Assembly: GCF_014207255.1 (NCBI RefSeq)
Contig: NZ_JACHCZ010000001.1
Span: 1,665,378 to 1,729,377 of the forward strand
DNA: 64,000 nt
Source: Pseudomonas sp. JAI120
Lineage (GTDB): Bacteria > Pseudomonadota > Gammaproteobacteria > Pseudomonadales > Pseudomonadaceae
Reading direction: 5' to 3'
Made by a program: the position numbers and the translations under genes. Of the stretch, positions 8,990-17,979 are shown piece after piece. The number at the start of each line of letters is the position of its first letter. Within the stretch, counting starts at the first letter, position 1. The notes under the pieces are model-generated. The model searched no databases. It had not been told where the DNA came from and saw only the letters and a program-made list of their open reading frames with translations.

Positions 8990-9520
8990 TCAGACGTGCA
9001 CGGCGACTTTCAGCGCTTCCAGGGACGGCTCGGCCTTGATGCCGACTTCGGCGCACAACGCCAGCACGCGCTGCAGGTCATTGCCGAACACCAGGACGGC
9101 CTGGATCTCGTCATCCAGTGGCTGGCTGAAATTGAGCAGCACATAACCGCCGTCTTCCGGGCTCAGGGCACTCATCTGGATCTGGATACGGTTCAACGCG
9201 GTGAGGTCTTCAGTCTTGGCCAGTTGCTTGGGCTTGAGGTTGAACGCCACACCCGGGCCGAACGATGCGACGATCTGCGCAAACAGGTCGCCATAGGTAT
9301 CGGCCTGGAACAGCACGGTGTCCGGCAGGCTGCCGACCACCACCCACTCCCCCAACGGGATCGGAAAGCTGTCGTCGTAGTTGATATCCGGGTTGGCCGC
9401 CAGGAAAGCCGCCGGGTCGGCGTAGGCCTGGGCGGCCTCTTCGGCGATGCGTGCCACCTCGTCCTCGCCCATGACCCCGGCGCTGATTTTGCTGATAAGT
9501 TCGACGAGGGTGGTTTTCAT
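8990..9520 (-). CDS. conserved hypothetical protein next to ankyrin gene
   Basis: A 176-residue acidic cytosolic protein with no signal peptide or transmembrane segment. I do not recognise a named domain. It starts with a short helical region (LVELISKISAGVMGEDEVARIAEEA) and continues with alternating strands. It lies 41 bases downstream of the ankyrin protein gene on the same strand, so the two probably form an operon, which suggests but does not prove a shared function. Confidence 0.75.
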   Translation of the reverse strand: MKTTLVELISKISAGVMGEDEVARIAEEAAQAYADPAAFLAANPDINYDDSFPIPLGEWVVVGSLPDTVLFQADTYGDLFAQIVASFGPGVAFNLKPKQLAKTEDLTALNRIQIQMSALSPEDGGYVLLNFSQPLDDEIQAVLVFGNDLQRVLALCAEVGIKAEPSLEALKVAVHV

Positions 9521-9561
9521 GGGGTGATCCTGTAGCGGGCTGGTTTTTGAGGGCGCACAGC

Positions 9562-10077
9562 CTACACCAGTTTCTCCAGCTGCGCCGCCGTGTCCTTCGC
9601 CCCCATGGTCTGCGCCGCCGCCAGCGCAGTCGCGCCTTGGGCATCGGTGGCCTTGGGGTTGGCGCCCTGGCTGAGCAGGTAGTCGACCATCTCGACGCGG
9701 TTGAACATGGCGGCCATCATCAGCGCGGTACGACCGTCGGACGAGGCGGCCTCGATCGGCGTGCCCCCTTCAATCAGCGCCTTGACCACCGGCAAATTAC
9801 CCTTGAATGCCGCGCCGGCGATGGGCAGCTGGTTCTTGTCATTGGCGATCAGCGGGTCGGCCTTGAATTCCAGCAGCACTTTTACCGCTTCGGCATGGCC
9901 GTGGTAGGCCGAGAGCATCAACAAGGTGTCGCCGTTGTGGTTGCGAAAGTTGGCCGGCAAGCCTTTGGCCAGCAGCGCGGCGAGCATAGCGGCGTCGCCT
10001 TTGCGGGCCACGTCGAAGACCTGCTCGGCAAATTCGGCGGCTTCGTCTTCGGTCATCTGTTTGGCTTGGTCTGACAT
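9562..10077 (-). CDS. ankyrin-repeat protein
   Basis: A 171-residue protein of about four ankyrin repeats, recognised by units such as NGDTLLMLSAYHGHAEAVKVLLE and DGRTALMMAAMFNRVEMVDYLLSQGAN. There is no signal peptide, so a cytosolic protein-protein interaction role is likely. In Pseudomonas short ankyrin proteins often pair with catalase, but no catalase is present here. It is the first gene of a two-gene unit with the hypothetical gene downstream. Confidence 0.9.
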   Translation of the reverse strand: MSDQAKQMTEDEAAEFAEQVFDVARKGDAAMLAALLAKGLPANFRNHNGDTLLMLSAYHGHAEAVKVLLEFKADPLIANDKNQLPIAGAAFKGNLPVVKALIEGGTPIEAASSDGRTALMMAAMFNRVEMVDYLLSQGANPKATDAQGATALAAAQTMGAKDTAAQLEKLV

Positions 10078-10174
10078 GTGGGGGGCTCCTTGTCTGGTGC
10101 TTTATAGGCCGCCAGTGTCGCGAGGGAGTTCCCCACTGTCATGCCCTTTTTAGCAAAAGCGGCCATAGACAGAA

Positions 10175-12001
10175 TCAATAGCGGAACTGGCCGCCCTGGA
10201 TCTGCGCCAACAGTTGTCCGGTAACCGGCACATAACAGTCCGAACCCGGCAGCCAGGCATACACCGGGTCGTTGCCGGCCTTGTCCGGATCAAAGGCTTC
10301 TTCCTTGAGCTTCACCTTCTGGTACTTAAAGGTACCGGTGGTTTCCATCTTGACCTTGATCCGCAGGAAGAGCGGCACCGCATAGTGCGGCAACTGGCCG
10401 TGGGCGAATTGCAGCAGCTCGCGCATGTCCAGCGAGGCCAGGGACTCACTCGGGGTGATGGCGACCATGCCCGCGCGGCCATTGGTGTTTTCGATCTCAA
10501 CGCCATAGGCCACTGCTTCGGCGATCTGCGGGTGTTGCAGCAGGACGTTCTCTACCTCGGTGGTGGACACGTTTTCACCTTTCCAGCGATAGGTATCCCC
10601 CAGTCGATCCACGAACTGCGCATGACCGAAGCCGATGCTGCGCAACACATCGCCGGTATTGAAGTAGCGGTCACCTTTTTCAAACACGTCGGTGAGTACC
10701 ACCCTGCGATTCTTTTCCGGGTCGGTGTAGCCGTCGAAGGGCGATTTTTCATCGATCCTGGCCAGTAACAGGCCTTGCCCGCCCGTGGGGACTTTACGCA
10801 TAAAACCATCGCTGCCACGCAACGGCTCGCCGTTGTCGTGGGCGTAGTCCACCAGCGCCCAGTGCTGGAGGCAGAAACCGATGGTGTTGTCGAAATTCAG
10901 TACGTTGGTAAAACCGATATTGCCGTCACTGGCCGCGTACAGCTCACAGATATGCTCCACGCCATAGCGTGCCTTGAACTGCGCCCACACGCCGGGGCGC
11001 AAGCCATTGCCGACCATCTTGGTCACGCGGTTATCACGGTCGTTTTCGCCGGGTGGCTGGTCGAGCAGGTAACGACACAACTCACCGACGTAGCCGAGGG
11101 TGGTCGCCTTGAATCTGCGCGCATCGTCCCAGAACTGGCTGGCGCTGAACTTGCGGCGGATGGCGAAGCCCGACGCCCCGACAATTGCCGAGCCCCAGCA
11201 CACGCAAAGGCCGGTGGCGTGGTACAGCGGCAACGTGCAATACAGGACGTCGTCAGGGCCCATGTCCAAGGCGATGCTGCCGAAGCTGACGGCGGTTTTG
11301 GTCCAGCGACCATGTTTCATGATGCCGGCCTTGGGCAGGCCGGTGGTGCCGGAGGTGTAGATATAGAAGCAGGGGTCGTTGAAGAAGATCTGCGCGGTGC
11401 TGGCCGGGTTGTCCACCGGGCACTCGCCGCTCGCAGCCAACAGGTCGATATACCCCTGCGGCACCAGGCTAGACGGCTGATCGGCGACGAACCAGGTTCG
11501 ATCAGCCGCGATGGCCACCTGATCGCGCACCGCGTCATAGGGGGCGACCAATTCCGCGCCGACAATAATGGCTGCCGGACTCACCAGGTTCAGGCTGTGC
11601 ACCAGCGCCGCCTGGGTTTGTGCGGTATTGAGCATCGCGCAGATGCCCCCCAGCTTGGCCACGGCCAGCACGTTCAAGAGCAATTCGGGGCGGTTTTCGA
11701 TAAACAGCGCCACCACGTCCCCCTTGCCGACGCCCTGGGCTTGCAGGTGATGGGCAATACGGTTGGCACACTGGTTGGCGTCGGTGTAGCTGAGCACACG
11801 GTCGCCGTACAGCAACGCGTTGCCGTCGGGGTTGCGCAGGGTGGCTTGCTCAAAGTGCCAGCCCAACCCGCAAGGCTGCGCGGGGTCGGTGACATTGGCG
11901 GCACGCATGCCGCGCACTACGCGCGGCAGGGCGCGAACGATGGCCGGCACCTTTCTCAGCAGCTTGCCCCAGGTGATCATGTCGTTGTGCGGGTGGCTCA
12001 T
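10175..12001 (-). CDS. long-chain acyl-CoA synthetase (FATP-like AMP-binding enzyme)
   Basis: A 608-residue ANL-superfamily enzyme that activates long-chain fatty acids to acyl-CoA through an acyl-adenylate. The P-loop-like motif YTSGTTGLPKAG is near residue 215, and the adenylate-binding GDVL and GDTYRWKGENVSTTEVE stretches lie in the C-terminal third. The RWKGENVSTTEVE form and overall layout resemble the very-long-chain/FATP branch more than FadD. It is a single gene followed by a short gap to the ankyrin unit, and probably feeds beta-oxidation or lipid remodelling. Confidence 0.9.
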   Translation of the reverse strand: MSHPHNDMITWGKLLRKVPAIVRALPRVVRGMRAANVTDPAQPCGLGWHFEQATLRNPDGNALLYGDRVLSYTDANQCANRIAHHLQAQGVGKGDVVALFIENRPELLLNVLAVAKLGGICAMLNTAQTQAALVHSLNLVSPAAIIVGAELVAPYDAVRDQVAIAADRTWFVADQPSSLVPQGYIDLLAASGECPVDNPASTAQIFFNDPCFYIYTSGTTGLPKAGIMKHGRWTKTAVSFGSIALDMGPDDVLYCTLPLYHATGLCVCWGSAIVGASGFAIRRKFSASQFWDDARRFKATTLGYVGELCRYLLDQPPGENDRDNRVTKMVGNGLRPGVWAQFKARYGVEHICELYAASDGNIGFTNVLNFDNTIGFCLQHWALVDYAHDNGEPLRGSDGFMRKVPTGGQGLLLARIDEKSPFDGYTDPEKNRRVVLTDVFEKGDRYFNTGDVLRSIGFGHAQFVDRLGDTYRWKGENVSTTEVENVLLQHPQIAEAVAYGVEIENTNGRAGMVAITPSESLASLDMRELLQFAHGQLPHYAVPLFLRIKVKMETTGTFKYQKVKLKEEAFDPDKAGNDPVYAWLPGSDCYVPVTGQLLAQIQGGQFRY

Positions 12002-12301
12002 GGAGGAACGTCCTTTTTCTTATTCTTCGTCTGATCCCGAAACACCGACACTTCCGTAAGAGGAAGGCCGAATGCATTGCAGGAAAATACGTCAGCCGTT
12101 CTTCGGCTGTACACGCGGGATTTGAAAAGTTTTGTATCCCGTCGGGTGCGCGCTCAAAAAAGGAATTTAGCTGCCCGCGAGTAGTCTTTATCCATACAGG
12201 CGCGTCCATCCCACTCCATTGAGTAACGCAAAATGCAGGATGCATGATGGCCATTCATGCAATTTGCACGAAACCGAAAATCTTCTACTTTTTCAAACTA
12301 T

Positions 12302-12328
12302 TGATTTATAACGATATTTTATAAATCA
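12302..12328. promoter_or_regulatory. perfect 10-base inverted repeat upstream of DUF3509 gene
   Basis: TGATTTATAA and TTATAAATCA are perfect reverse complements separated by 7 bases, in an AT-rich stretch between the acyl-CoA synthetase gene (leftward) and the DUF3509 gene (rightward). It has the form of a dimeric regulator operator and could control either promoter. The rest of the 394-base gap shows nothing else. Confidence 0.5.
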
Positions 12329-12395
12329 TAAGATGGCACAATCACTGCACCTATCACTCCATGCTTGCCAACTTGAGCCAACGGAGCTGATAGAC

Positions 12396-12674
12396 ATGAG
12401 CCTGATCCAAGATAAATTCGCTTCAGTATTCTCCAACTACGACGTCACCACCCAGCCACGTCCCGACGGTGGCATCCTGTTGACCCTGCGCAACAGTGAC
12501 GGCAAACAGGTCAAGCGTTCGATCTCTTACCAGCAGCTGCATACTGCCGATCAATTGACTTGGGTGATCAGCGCGATTCGCCGCGACCTGGCCGAACAAG
12601 CCAGTGAATTGCCGCACATTTCGATGCTGCAAAGTCAGAATCGCTTTGCCCTGCCGACCTACCATTCGGCATAA
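12396..12674 (+). CDS. DUF3509 family protein
   Basis: A 92-residue Pseudomonas-specific small protein (start MSLIQDKFASVF; LTLRNSDGKQVKRSISYQQL) matching the DUF3509 family. Function unknown; no motif is visible. The start at 12396 is chosen for the GGAG ribosome binding site and family length; the open frame begins 63 bases earlier. It is followed by a strong terminator and preceded by an inverted-repeat operator-like site. Confidence 0.88.
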   Translation: MSLIQDKFASVFSNYDVTTQPRPDGGILLTLRNSDGKQVKRSISYQQLHTADQLTWVISAIRRDLAEQASELPHISMLQSQNRFALPTYHSA

Positions 12675-12690
12675 ATACCGCAGTCATAAC

Positions 12691-12727
12691 AAGGCCGCGA
12701 CGCTCTTGAGCGTCGCGGCCTTTTTTG
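12691..12727 (+). terminator. intrinsic terminator of DUF3509 gene
   Basis: A GC-rich stem (AAGGCCGCGACGCT/AGCGTCGCGGCCTT) with loop CTTG is followed by six Ts. Confidence 0.95.
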
Positions 12728-12834
12728 TTTGACGATGACTCCAGCCCGGCACTTCGCTGGACTGCGCCTAACCCCGATACAGCGGGTTTATCAAACAATT
12801 AGGCGAGTTCAACTTAGGCCGGTGCCGTCTCGTC

Positions 12835-13743
12835 CTATAGCGTCGGCACAGGGGTGCCGCCGTTCAAGGCTGGAATCTTTGAAAACACCTCAGCCATAAA
12901 ATCCATGAACACGATAGCCCGCGTGGGGAGCAGTCTATTGGCGACATAAACCATCTGCACGGGGACAGGGGGAGCCCCATGGTTGGCGAGAATGAACTGT
13001 AATCTCCCGCTGTTCAGCCCACCCTCAAACAGCCACGCAGGTCCATGCGCCACACCCAGGCCAGCCACGACCGCCGCACTCACAGCGTCGGGAGAGTTGA
13101 CCCTGAGCCTACCGGTAATCGGAATGTCCGCGTCTCGGAATCGCCAGGTCGCCCCGGACGACAGTAAGGTGTAGATGATGCAATCGTGGTCGCGTAGATC
13201 CTCCGGGGTCTGCGGAACGCCGCGTTTAGCCAAGTAGTCCTTGCTGGCGACGAAGACCCGGTCGTACCATCCAAGAGGCCGGGCGCGCAAGGTGCTGTCC
13301 TCCATCTGTCCTATGCGAATGGCGAGTTCGGTGCCTTCATTGACCAGGTCTACGTATCGATCGTTGAGCTGGAGATCCAAGATCAATTGAGGGTAGCGTT
13401 CCAAAAAGGCCGGCACATGCGGCAGCACAAACGCGTGTGCGAGAGCTGTCGGACAGGCTACGCGCAAGAGTCCCGATGGATCGACGTTGTTTCTGAAGGA
13501 CGATTCGGATTCATCCACCGCATCCAGGATGCGCCGGATGTCCGCATAGTAGCGTTCGCCCTCCGGTGTCAACGACAGCTTGCGCGTAGACCGGTGGAGC
13601 AAACGCGTCTGCAAATGATCCTCCAGAGCCGCTACATAGCGGCTTACATTGGGTTGCCCCAGCCCTAGATCCCGCCCTGCCGCCGAAAAGCTCCCGGTTT
13701 CTACCGCACGCGCGAAGCATGTCATCAAAAGAAATCGGTCCAC
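12835..13743 (-). CDS. LysR-family transcriptional regulator
   Basis: A 302-residue LysR regulator: N-terminal winged helix-turn-helix (FARAVETGSFSAAGRDLGLGQPNVSRYVAALED, residues 9-41) and a substrate-binding domain after residue 90. It is transcribed divergently from an SDR gene, the classical arrangement for LysR control of the neighbour. The effector is unknown. The GC-rich codon use is normal for the genome. Confidence 0.93.
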   Translation of the reverse strand: MDRFLLMTCFARAVETGSFSAAGRDLGLGQPNVSRYVAALEDHLQTRLLHRSTRKLSLTPEGERYYADIRRILDAVDESESSFRNNVDPSGLLRVACPTALAHAFVLPHVPAFLERYPQLILDLQLNDRYVDLVNEGTELAIRIGQMEDSTLRARPLGWYDRVFVASKDYLAKRGVPQTPEDLRDHDCIIYTLLSSGATWRFRDADIPITGRLRVNSPDAVSAAVVAGLGVAHGPAWLFEGGLNSGRLQFILANHGAPPVPVQMVYVANRLLPTRAIVFMDFMAEVFSKIPALNGGTPVPTL

Positions 13744-13870
13744 TTCTCCACCTCAATTCATGCTCAAATTGCATGAATTATATGCGAATAAGCAGTCTTA
13801 TATGCTACGAGGCATGAGCGCATAGTTCTCCATGTCGACCGCGGTGGTCGTCATTCACCGGAGAATTCAA
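13744..13870. promoter_or_regulatory. divergent LysR/SDR promoter region
   Basis: The stretch between the divergent genes holds an imperfect inverted repeat, TTGCAT-gaatta-TATGCGAA (13769-13788), of the T-N11-A type used by LysR proteins. A GGAG ribosome binding site precedes the SDR start. Confidence 0.45.
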
Positions 13871-14623
13871 ATGTCGCGCTTGCAAGGTAAACGTACGCTC
13901 ATCACTGGCGGCACCAGTGGCATCGGGCTGGAAACGGCAAAGCAGTTCCTCGCGGAGGGTGCTCGCGTGATCGTAACGGGTGTCAACCCCGATTCGATTG
14001 CAAAGGCCAAGGCCGAATTAGGCCCGGAAGTGCCGGTGCTGCGCGCCGACTCGGCCAGCGTTGCAGCACAAAAGGAGCTGGCACAAGTCATCAAGGAACA
14101 CTACGGCCAACTCGACGTTGCCTTCCTCAATGCCGGCGTATCCGTCTGGCTGCCCATTGAGGAATGGACGGAAGAGATGTTCGACCGCTCTTTCGACATC
14201 AACGTCAAAGGGCCGTACTTCCTGATGCAGGCGCTGTTGCCGGTCTTCGCCAATCCTGCTTCCGTAGTGTTGACGACTTCCGTAAGCGCGCATGCAGGCG
14301 CAGATCGCTCGTCCGTGTATGCCGCAACGAAGGCCGCACTGCTGAACATGTCGAAGACGCTCTCGACCGAATTGCTGGGCCGTGGCATCCGTGTCAACGC
14401 AGTGAGCCCTGGCCCCGTCGAGACTCCGCTTTACGACAAGCTGGGTATTCCGGAAGCTTATCGCGCGCAGCTTAACAAAGAGATCGCGGCAACCATTCCG
14501 CTTGGGCGCTTCGGTACCTCCGACGAGGTGGCCAAAGCAGTGCTGTATCTGGCATCCGACGAGTCACGCTGGACGCTCGGCTCTGAAATCGTCCTTGACG
14601 GCGGCCGCCTGCTGAATGGCTAA
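13871..14623 (+). CDS. SDR oxidoreductase, LysR-linked
   Basis: A 250-residue classical short-chain dehydrogenase: TGGTSGIG near the N-terminus, NAG, the catalytic Ser plus YAATKAALL, and C-terminal VLDGG. The GVNPDS after strand 2 suggests NADP preference, but this is not certain. The start at 13871 follows a GGAG motif; the frame opens 39 bases earlier. Probably an aldehyde/quinone-type reductase induced by the divergent LysR protein. Confidence 0.9.
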   Translation: MSRLQGKRTLITGGTSGIGLETAKQFLAEGARVIVTGVNPDSIAKAKAELGPEVPVLRADSASVAAQKELAQVIKEHYGQLDVAFLNAGVSVWLPIEEWTEEMFDRSFDINVKGPYFLMQALLPVFANPASVVLTTSVSAHAGADRSSVYAATKAALLNMSKTLSTELLGRGIRVNAVSPGPVETPLYDKLGIPEAYRAQLNKEIAATIPLGRFGTSDEVAKAVLYLASDESRWTLGSEIVLDGGRLLNG

Positions 14624-14801
14624 GCGCGCAGCTCAAGAATTATGCGAATGCCACATCGTCCGGGCTAAGTTAATCAGGTACTGAACGCCCGCCCCAGCAC
14701 TTAGCGACGAACCAGTCCAATCCAGACTGCGCACACAGCGGCACGCGGGAAACCTCTGCCGCTGTTTCCGCTTGATAAACCATCCAGGGCCACTAAAAGC
14801 A

Positions 14802-15473
14802 ATGAACGCTCTTACGCTAATAAGCCACCCACTATGCCCATTCGTACAGCGCGCCGCGATTGTGCTTCTTGAAAAGGGTATCCAATTCGATCGGATAGAT
14901 GTCGATTTATCAGCCAAGCCAGACTGGTTCCTGGCCGTTTCGCCAACCGGCAAGGTCCCCGTGCTCAAGGTGCGCCAGGACAATGCGCAAGATGCGATCC
15001 TATTCGAAAGCATGGTCATCTGCGAGTACCTCGACGAAACCCAAGGTGGCACGCCGATGTACCCCATTGATGCGTTAGCTCGCGCACGGAATCGCGCATG
15101 GATCGAGTTCGCGTCGCAGACTCAAGCTGAAGCCTGGCAGTTTCTCCACGCTCGTGACTCTGCGACCGCAGATGCCAAGCGCACCGCATTTCGCGAACGG
15201 CTCGGCAAACTGGAATCAGAAATAGGCGCGGGGCCGTTCTTCGATGGCTCGGCCTTTGGAATGGTTGATGCGGTTTATGCCCCGCTTTTCCGTTACTTCG
15301 AGAGTATCGACGCAACTGTCGCACACCAGATTTTCGACGGTCTTCCGCGCATTTCGGCTTGGCGTGAGGCGCTTGAGGCGCGCTCCAGCGTAAGGGATGC
15401 CGTTGTCGAAGACTATGCCGATCGTTTCCAGACGCATCTGCGCCAACAAGGAGCGCTGATCGCTGCCGCTTAG
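14802..15473 (+). CDS. glutathione S-transferase
   Basis: A 223-residue GST. The thioredoxin-like N-terminal domain has the CPFVQRA active-site region (residues 12-18), the cis-proline VPVL and the GSH-binding ES pair (FESMVICEYLDE); an all-helical C-terminal domain follows. It lies 178 bases downstream of the SDR gene and may share its control. It would conjugate or reduce electrophiles with glutathione. The ribosome binding site is weak. Confidence 0.88.
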   Translation: MNALTLISHPLCPFVQRAAIVLLEKGIQFDRIDVDLSAKPDWFLAVSPTGKVPVLKVRQDNAQDAILFESMVICEYLDETQGGTPMYPIDALARARNRAWIEFASQTQAEAWQFLHARDSATADAKRTAFRERLGKLESEIGAGPFFDGSAFGMVDAVYAPLFRYFESIDATVAHQIFDGLPRISAWREALEARSSVRDAVVEDYADRFQTHLRQQGALIAAA

Positions 15474-15801
15474 CCGACGCGATCAATCAAAAGACTGACG
15501 TCGAGCCTAGCGCCACCAATGCGACGTTAGACATCGAGCCCCCCGAATGTGAATGGGCGACACGATGATGAGGTCAATTAGGTGCAAGGTCGAGGTCATG
15601 GCATTACCGTTATTGCGCATGTTCATTCGAGAGTTCGACCGAGCATGGGATGCCCTTTTGCGCGTCAAGATCGACCAGGCGTTGCCGGAGCGCCGCACGA
15701 ATGCCTTGATAGGCCGAAGCACGGCTTCGTTGTGGCTGGACTATGACGCTTCAAACCGATTGCTTCGGTGGCCGAAAGTCCTCCTCCAAGGCTCGCTTGG
15801 G
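15474..15801. other. intergenic region, no supported gene
   Basis: A rightward reading frame of 85 codons (15553-15810) is open, but it matches no family I know, has no good ribosome binding site, and its stop lies inside the LuxR-like gene. It may be a decayed gene. No repeats or terminators stand out. Confidence 0.4.
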
Positions 15802-16071
15802 TCAGCATAAACCTTGGCGTGCCGCCTCATTCATCGCCTGCACGCGGTTGGTCACTCCAAGTTTGCCGTAGATATTGCGCAGGTGGAATTTCACCGTCGC
15901 TTCGGACGTGGCGCGAATCTGGCTGATTTCCCAGACGGTCTTGCCTTCGGAGGCCCAACGCAGGATTTCCAGTTCCGTAGGCGTCAGTGGTTTTCCGGAC
16001 AAACTCAAACGCCTTCTGACAGCGCTGGGCACGGAGTTTGGCGTTGGAAACAATTCCCTGGGGCCTCTCAT
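15802..16071 (-). CDS. HTH-only LuxR-type regulator (truncated)
   Basis: An 89-residue protein that is essentially one LuxR-type DNA-binding domain: LTPTELEILRWASEGKTVWEISQIRATSEATVKFHLRNIYGKLGVTNRVQAMNEAARQGL. The autoinducer-binding or receiver domain is missing. The start at 16071 follows GGGAG by 8 bases. The C-terminus is closest to quorum-sensing LuxR proteins. It may be a real short orphan regulator or the remnant of a longer one; the sequence alone does not decide. Confidence 0.7.
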   Translation of the reverse strand: MRGPRELFPTPNSVPSAVRRRLSLSGKPLTPTELEILRWASEGKTVWEISQIRATSEATVKFHLRNIYGKLGVTNRVQAMNEAARQGLC

Positions 16072-16281
16072 TAGTTTCACTCCCTTTTGTTGGCTATCGC
16101 CCTATCACCTTCGGATTCCTCCTATTGACAGGTGATATAAACGTTAATGCCGCAAAGAGTTACATAACCAATGGCACTAAGGCGCAGGCCCCGCGATAAA
16201 CAGCCGGGCCTTACAAAAATAAGAGTTTATTCCCACAACAACTTCCAACATGCGGGGGTTGAAGTTTTCGATACACCGTAA

Positions 16282-16812
16282 TTAGTCATCCAAACCCGGA
16301 AAGCGTCGGGCGATATCGTCGCCCGTCAACTCCGGCACTGGGCTTTGCGCCTTATTGAAGAGTCGCAGCGTTATACAGTGCGGGTTCTCCCCCATATCAA
16401 ACCAGTGCGCCATACCGGCCGGCACCCCCAGCAGGTCGTTTTTCTCACAACGCACGGCATACACGTAGTCGCCAACATGCAGGTTGAACAAACCCTGGCC
16501 GGCGATGAAAAAACGCACTTCGTCTTCGTTGTAGCGGCGCTCATCCAGGAACCGGGCCCGCCATTCGGCTTTCTGCGGGTGGTCGCTCGTGACACGGAGC
16601 ACCGCCACCGCACCATAGCCGAGTGCATCGATCTGCGGCTGATAGGCGGCAATCATTTCAGCGTCGCTGGCGTCCCTCTCGATCAGGCCTGGCTGCCAGC
16701 GCTCGAACCGCACACCGTGCTCGGCCAGGGTGGCAGCGATGTCGTCGACATGGGTCAGGACCTTGTTCGGGGTATCCGGTGAAGCAACGGGGTAGACGGC
16801 GACATAACTCAT
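16282..16812 (-). CDS. acireductone-dioxygenase-like cupin lacking two metal ligands
   Basis: A 176-residue protein of the acireductone dioxygenase (MtnD) family, which normally oxidises acireductone in methionine salvage. The cupin core is intact (VRFFIAGQGLFNLHVGDYVYAVRCEKNDLLGVPAGMAHWFDMG). The family's metal-binding HxHxxxE motif, however, reads RRYNEDE: Arg92 and Tyr94 replace the two histidines, while Glu98 and His136 remain. Normal dioxygenase activity is therefore unlikely. The usual partners mtnB and mtnC are absent. It overlaps the upstream MFS gene by 4 bases, so they are coupled. It may be a decayed or repurposed paralog. Confidence 0.85.
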   Translation of the reverse strand: MSYVAVYPVASPDTPNKVLTHVDDIAATLAEHGVRFERWQPGLIERDASDAEMIAAYQPQIDALGYGAVAVLRVTSDHPQKAEWRARFLDERRYNEDEVRFFIAGQGLFNLHVGDYVYAVRCEKNDLLGVPAGMAHWFDMGENPHCITLRLFNKAQSPVPELTGDDIARRFPGLDD

Positions 16813-17969
16813 TGAAGGGTTCCTTGGTTCTGCTCTTGCAATCGAAAACCGATGATAACGGCCGCGGCCAGGGCTGCGACGCTGGCAATACTAAAGGTGA
16901 CGGTCGGCCCCAGCAGGTTCCAGCTGTAGCCGGAATACAGCGCACCCAGCGCACCGCCGGTGCCGGCCAGGGCGGCGTAAAGTGCCTGGCCCTGGCCTTG
17001 TTGCTTATCGCCAAAGCTGCGCTGCACAAAGGCAATCGCCGCCGCGTGAAAACTGCCGAACGTGGCAGCGTGCATGACCTGCGCCAGCAACAGCACCCAT
17101 GGGAGTTCGGCAAACGAGCCCAGCAGCAACCAGCGCAGCGCCGCAAGCAGGAAACTGACCAGCAGAACCCGGCGTACCGAAAAACGCGCAAGGATGCGGC
17201 TCATGCCCAGGAACATCAGCACTTCCGCCACCACCCCCAGGGCCCACAGCGTGCCGATCACGCCACGGCTGTAGCCGAGGTGTTCGAGGTGCAGGGTCAG
17301 GAAGGTGTAATACGGGCCATGGCTCATTTGCATCAGCGCCACACAGGCGTAAAACGCCAGTACGCCGGGACTGCGCAATTGCTTGAGGAATCCATCAGCC
17401 GCCAGGCGATTGCCGTGGCTGGCGGGCTGCGCATTCGGCACCCACAGGCTGGCGCCGATGATGCCAGCCATGATCACCACGACCACCACCGGGTAGATGT
17501 CCAGGCTCAGCCAGTCGAACAGGCGACCCATGATCACCACGGTGAGGATAAAACCGATGGAGCCCCACAGGCGTACCTGGCTATAGCGCGAGGTCTGTTT
17601 TTGCAGGTGGGCCAGGGTGATCACTTCGAACTGCGGCAGCACCGCGTGCCAGAAGAACGCATGCAGGGCCATCACCAGGGCCAGCCAGGCGTAGGTGTGG
17701 CTGATGAAGATCAGGGAAAAACTCAGCAGGGTGCACACCGCGCCGAAGCGCACGATGGCCAGACGTCGGCCGGTGTAGTCGCCCAGCCAGCCCCACAGGT
17801 TGGGGGCCACGCAGCGCATCAGCATGGGGATGGCCACCAGCTCGCCGATACGCGCGCTGGAGAACCCCAGGTGGTCGAAGTACAGCGCCAGGAACGGCGC
17901 CGTCGCCCCGAGCAGGGCGAAGTAGAACAGGTAGAAGCTGGAGAGACGCCAGTATGGGAGGGCTGTCAC
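16809..17969 (-). CDS. MFS transporter (HcaT-like)
   Basis: A 386-residue integral membrane protein with 12 predicted transmembrane segments, resembling the phenylpropionate/nucleoside-type MFS_1_like transporters. It starts with GTG 10 bases after aroC and overlaps the MtnD-like gene, forming aroC - MFS - mtnD-like. In P. aeruginosa, as I recall, the same transporter lies between aroC and the methionine-salvage genes, so a substrate linked to methylthioribose is possible but unproven. Confidence 0.85.
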   Translation of the reverse strand: MTALPYWRLSSFYLFYFALLGATAPFLALYFDHLGFSSARIGELVAIPMLMRCVAPNLWGWLGDYTGRRLAIVRFGAVCTLLSFSLIFISHTYAWLALVMALHAFFWHAVLPQFEVITLAHLQKQTSRYSQVRLWGSIGFILTVVIMGRLFDWLSLDIYPVVVVVIMAGIIGASLWVPNAQPASHGNRLAADGFLKQLRSPGVLAFYACVALMQMSHGPYYTFLTLHLEHLGYSRGVIGTLWALGVVAEVLMFLGMSRILARFSVRRVLLVSFLLAALRWLLLGSFAELPWVLLLAQVMHAATFGSFHAAAIAFVQRSFGDKQQGQGQALYAALAGTGGALGALYSGYSWNLLGPTVTFSIASVAALAAAVIIGFRLQEQNQGTLQ

Positions 17970-17979
17970 CGCCGCGCCG

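Noticed and set aside
15553..15810. 85-codon open frame before the LuxR fragment
   Set aside because: No family, poor start context, and its end overlaps the LuxR-type gene; listed only as an intergenic note.
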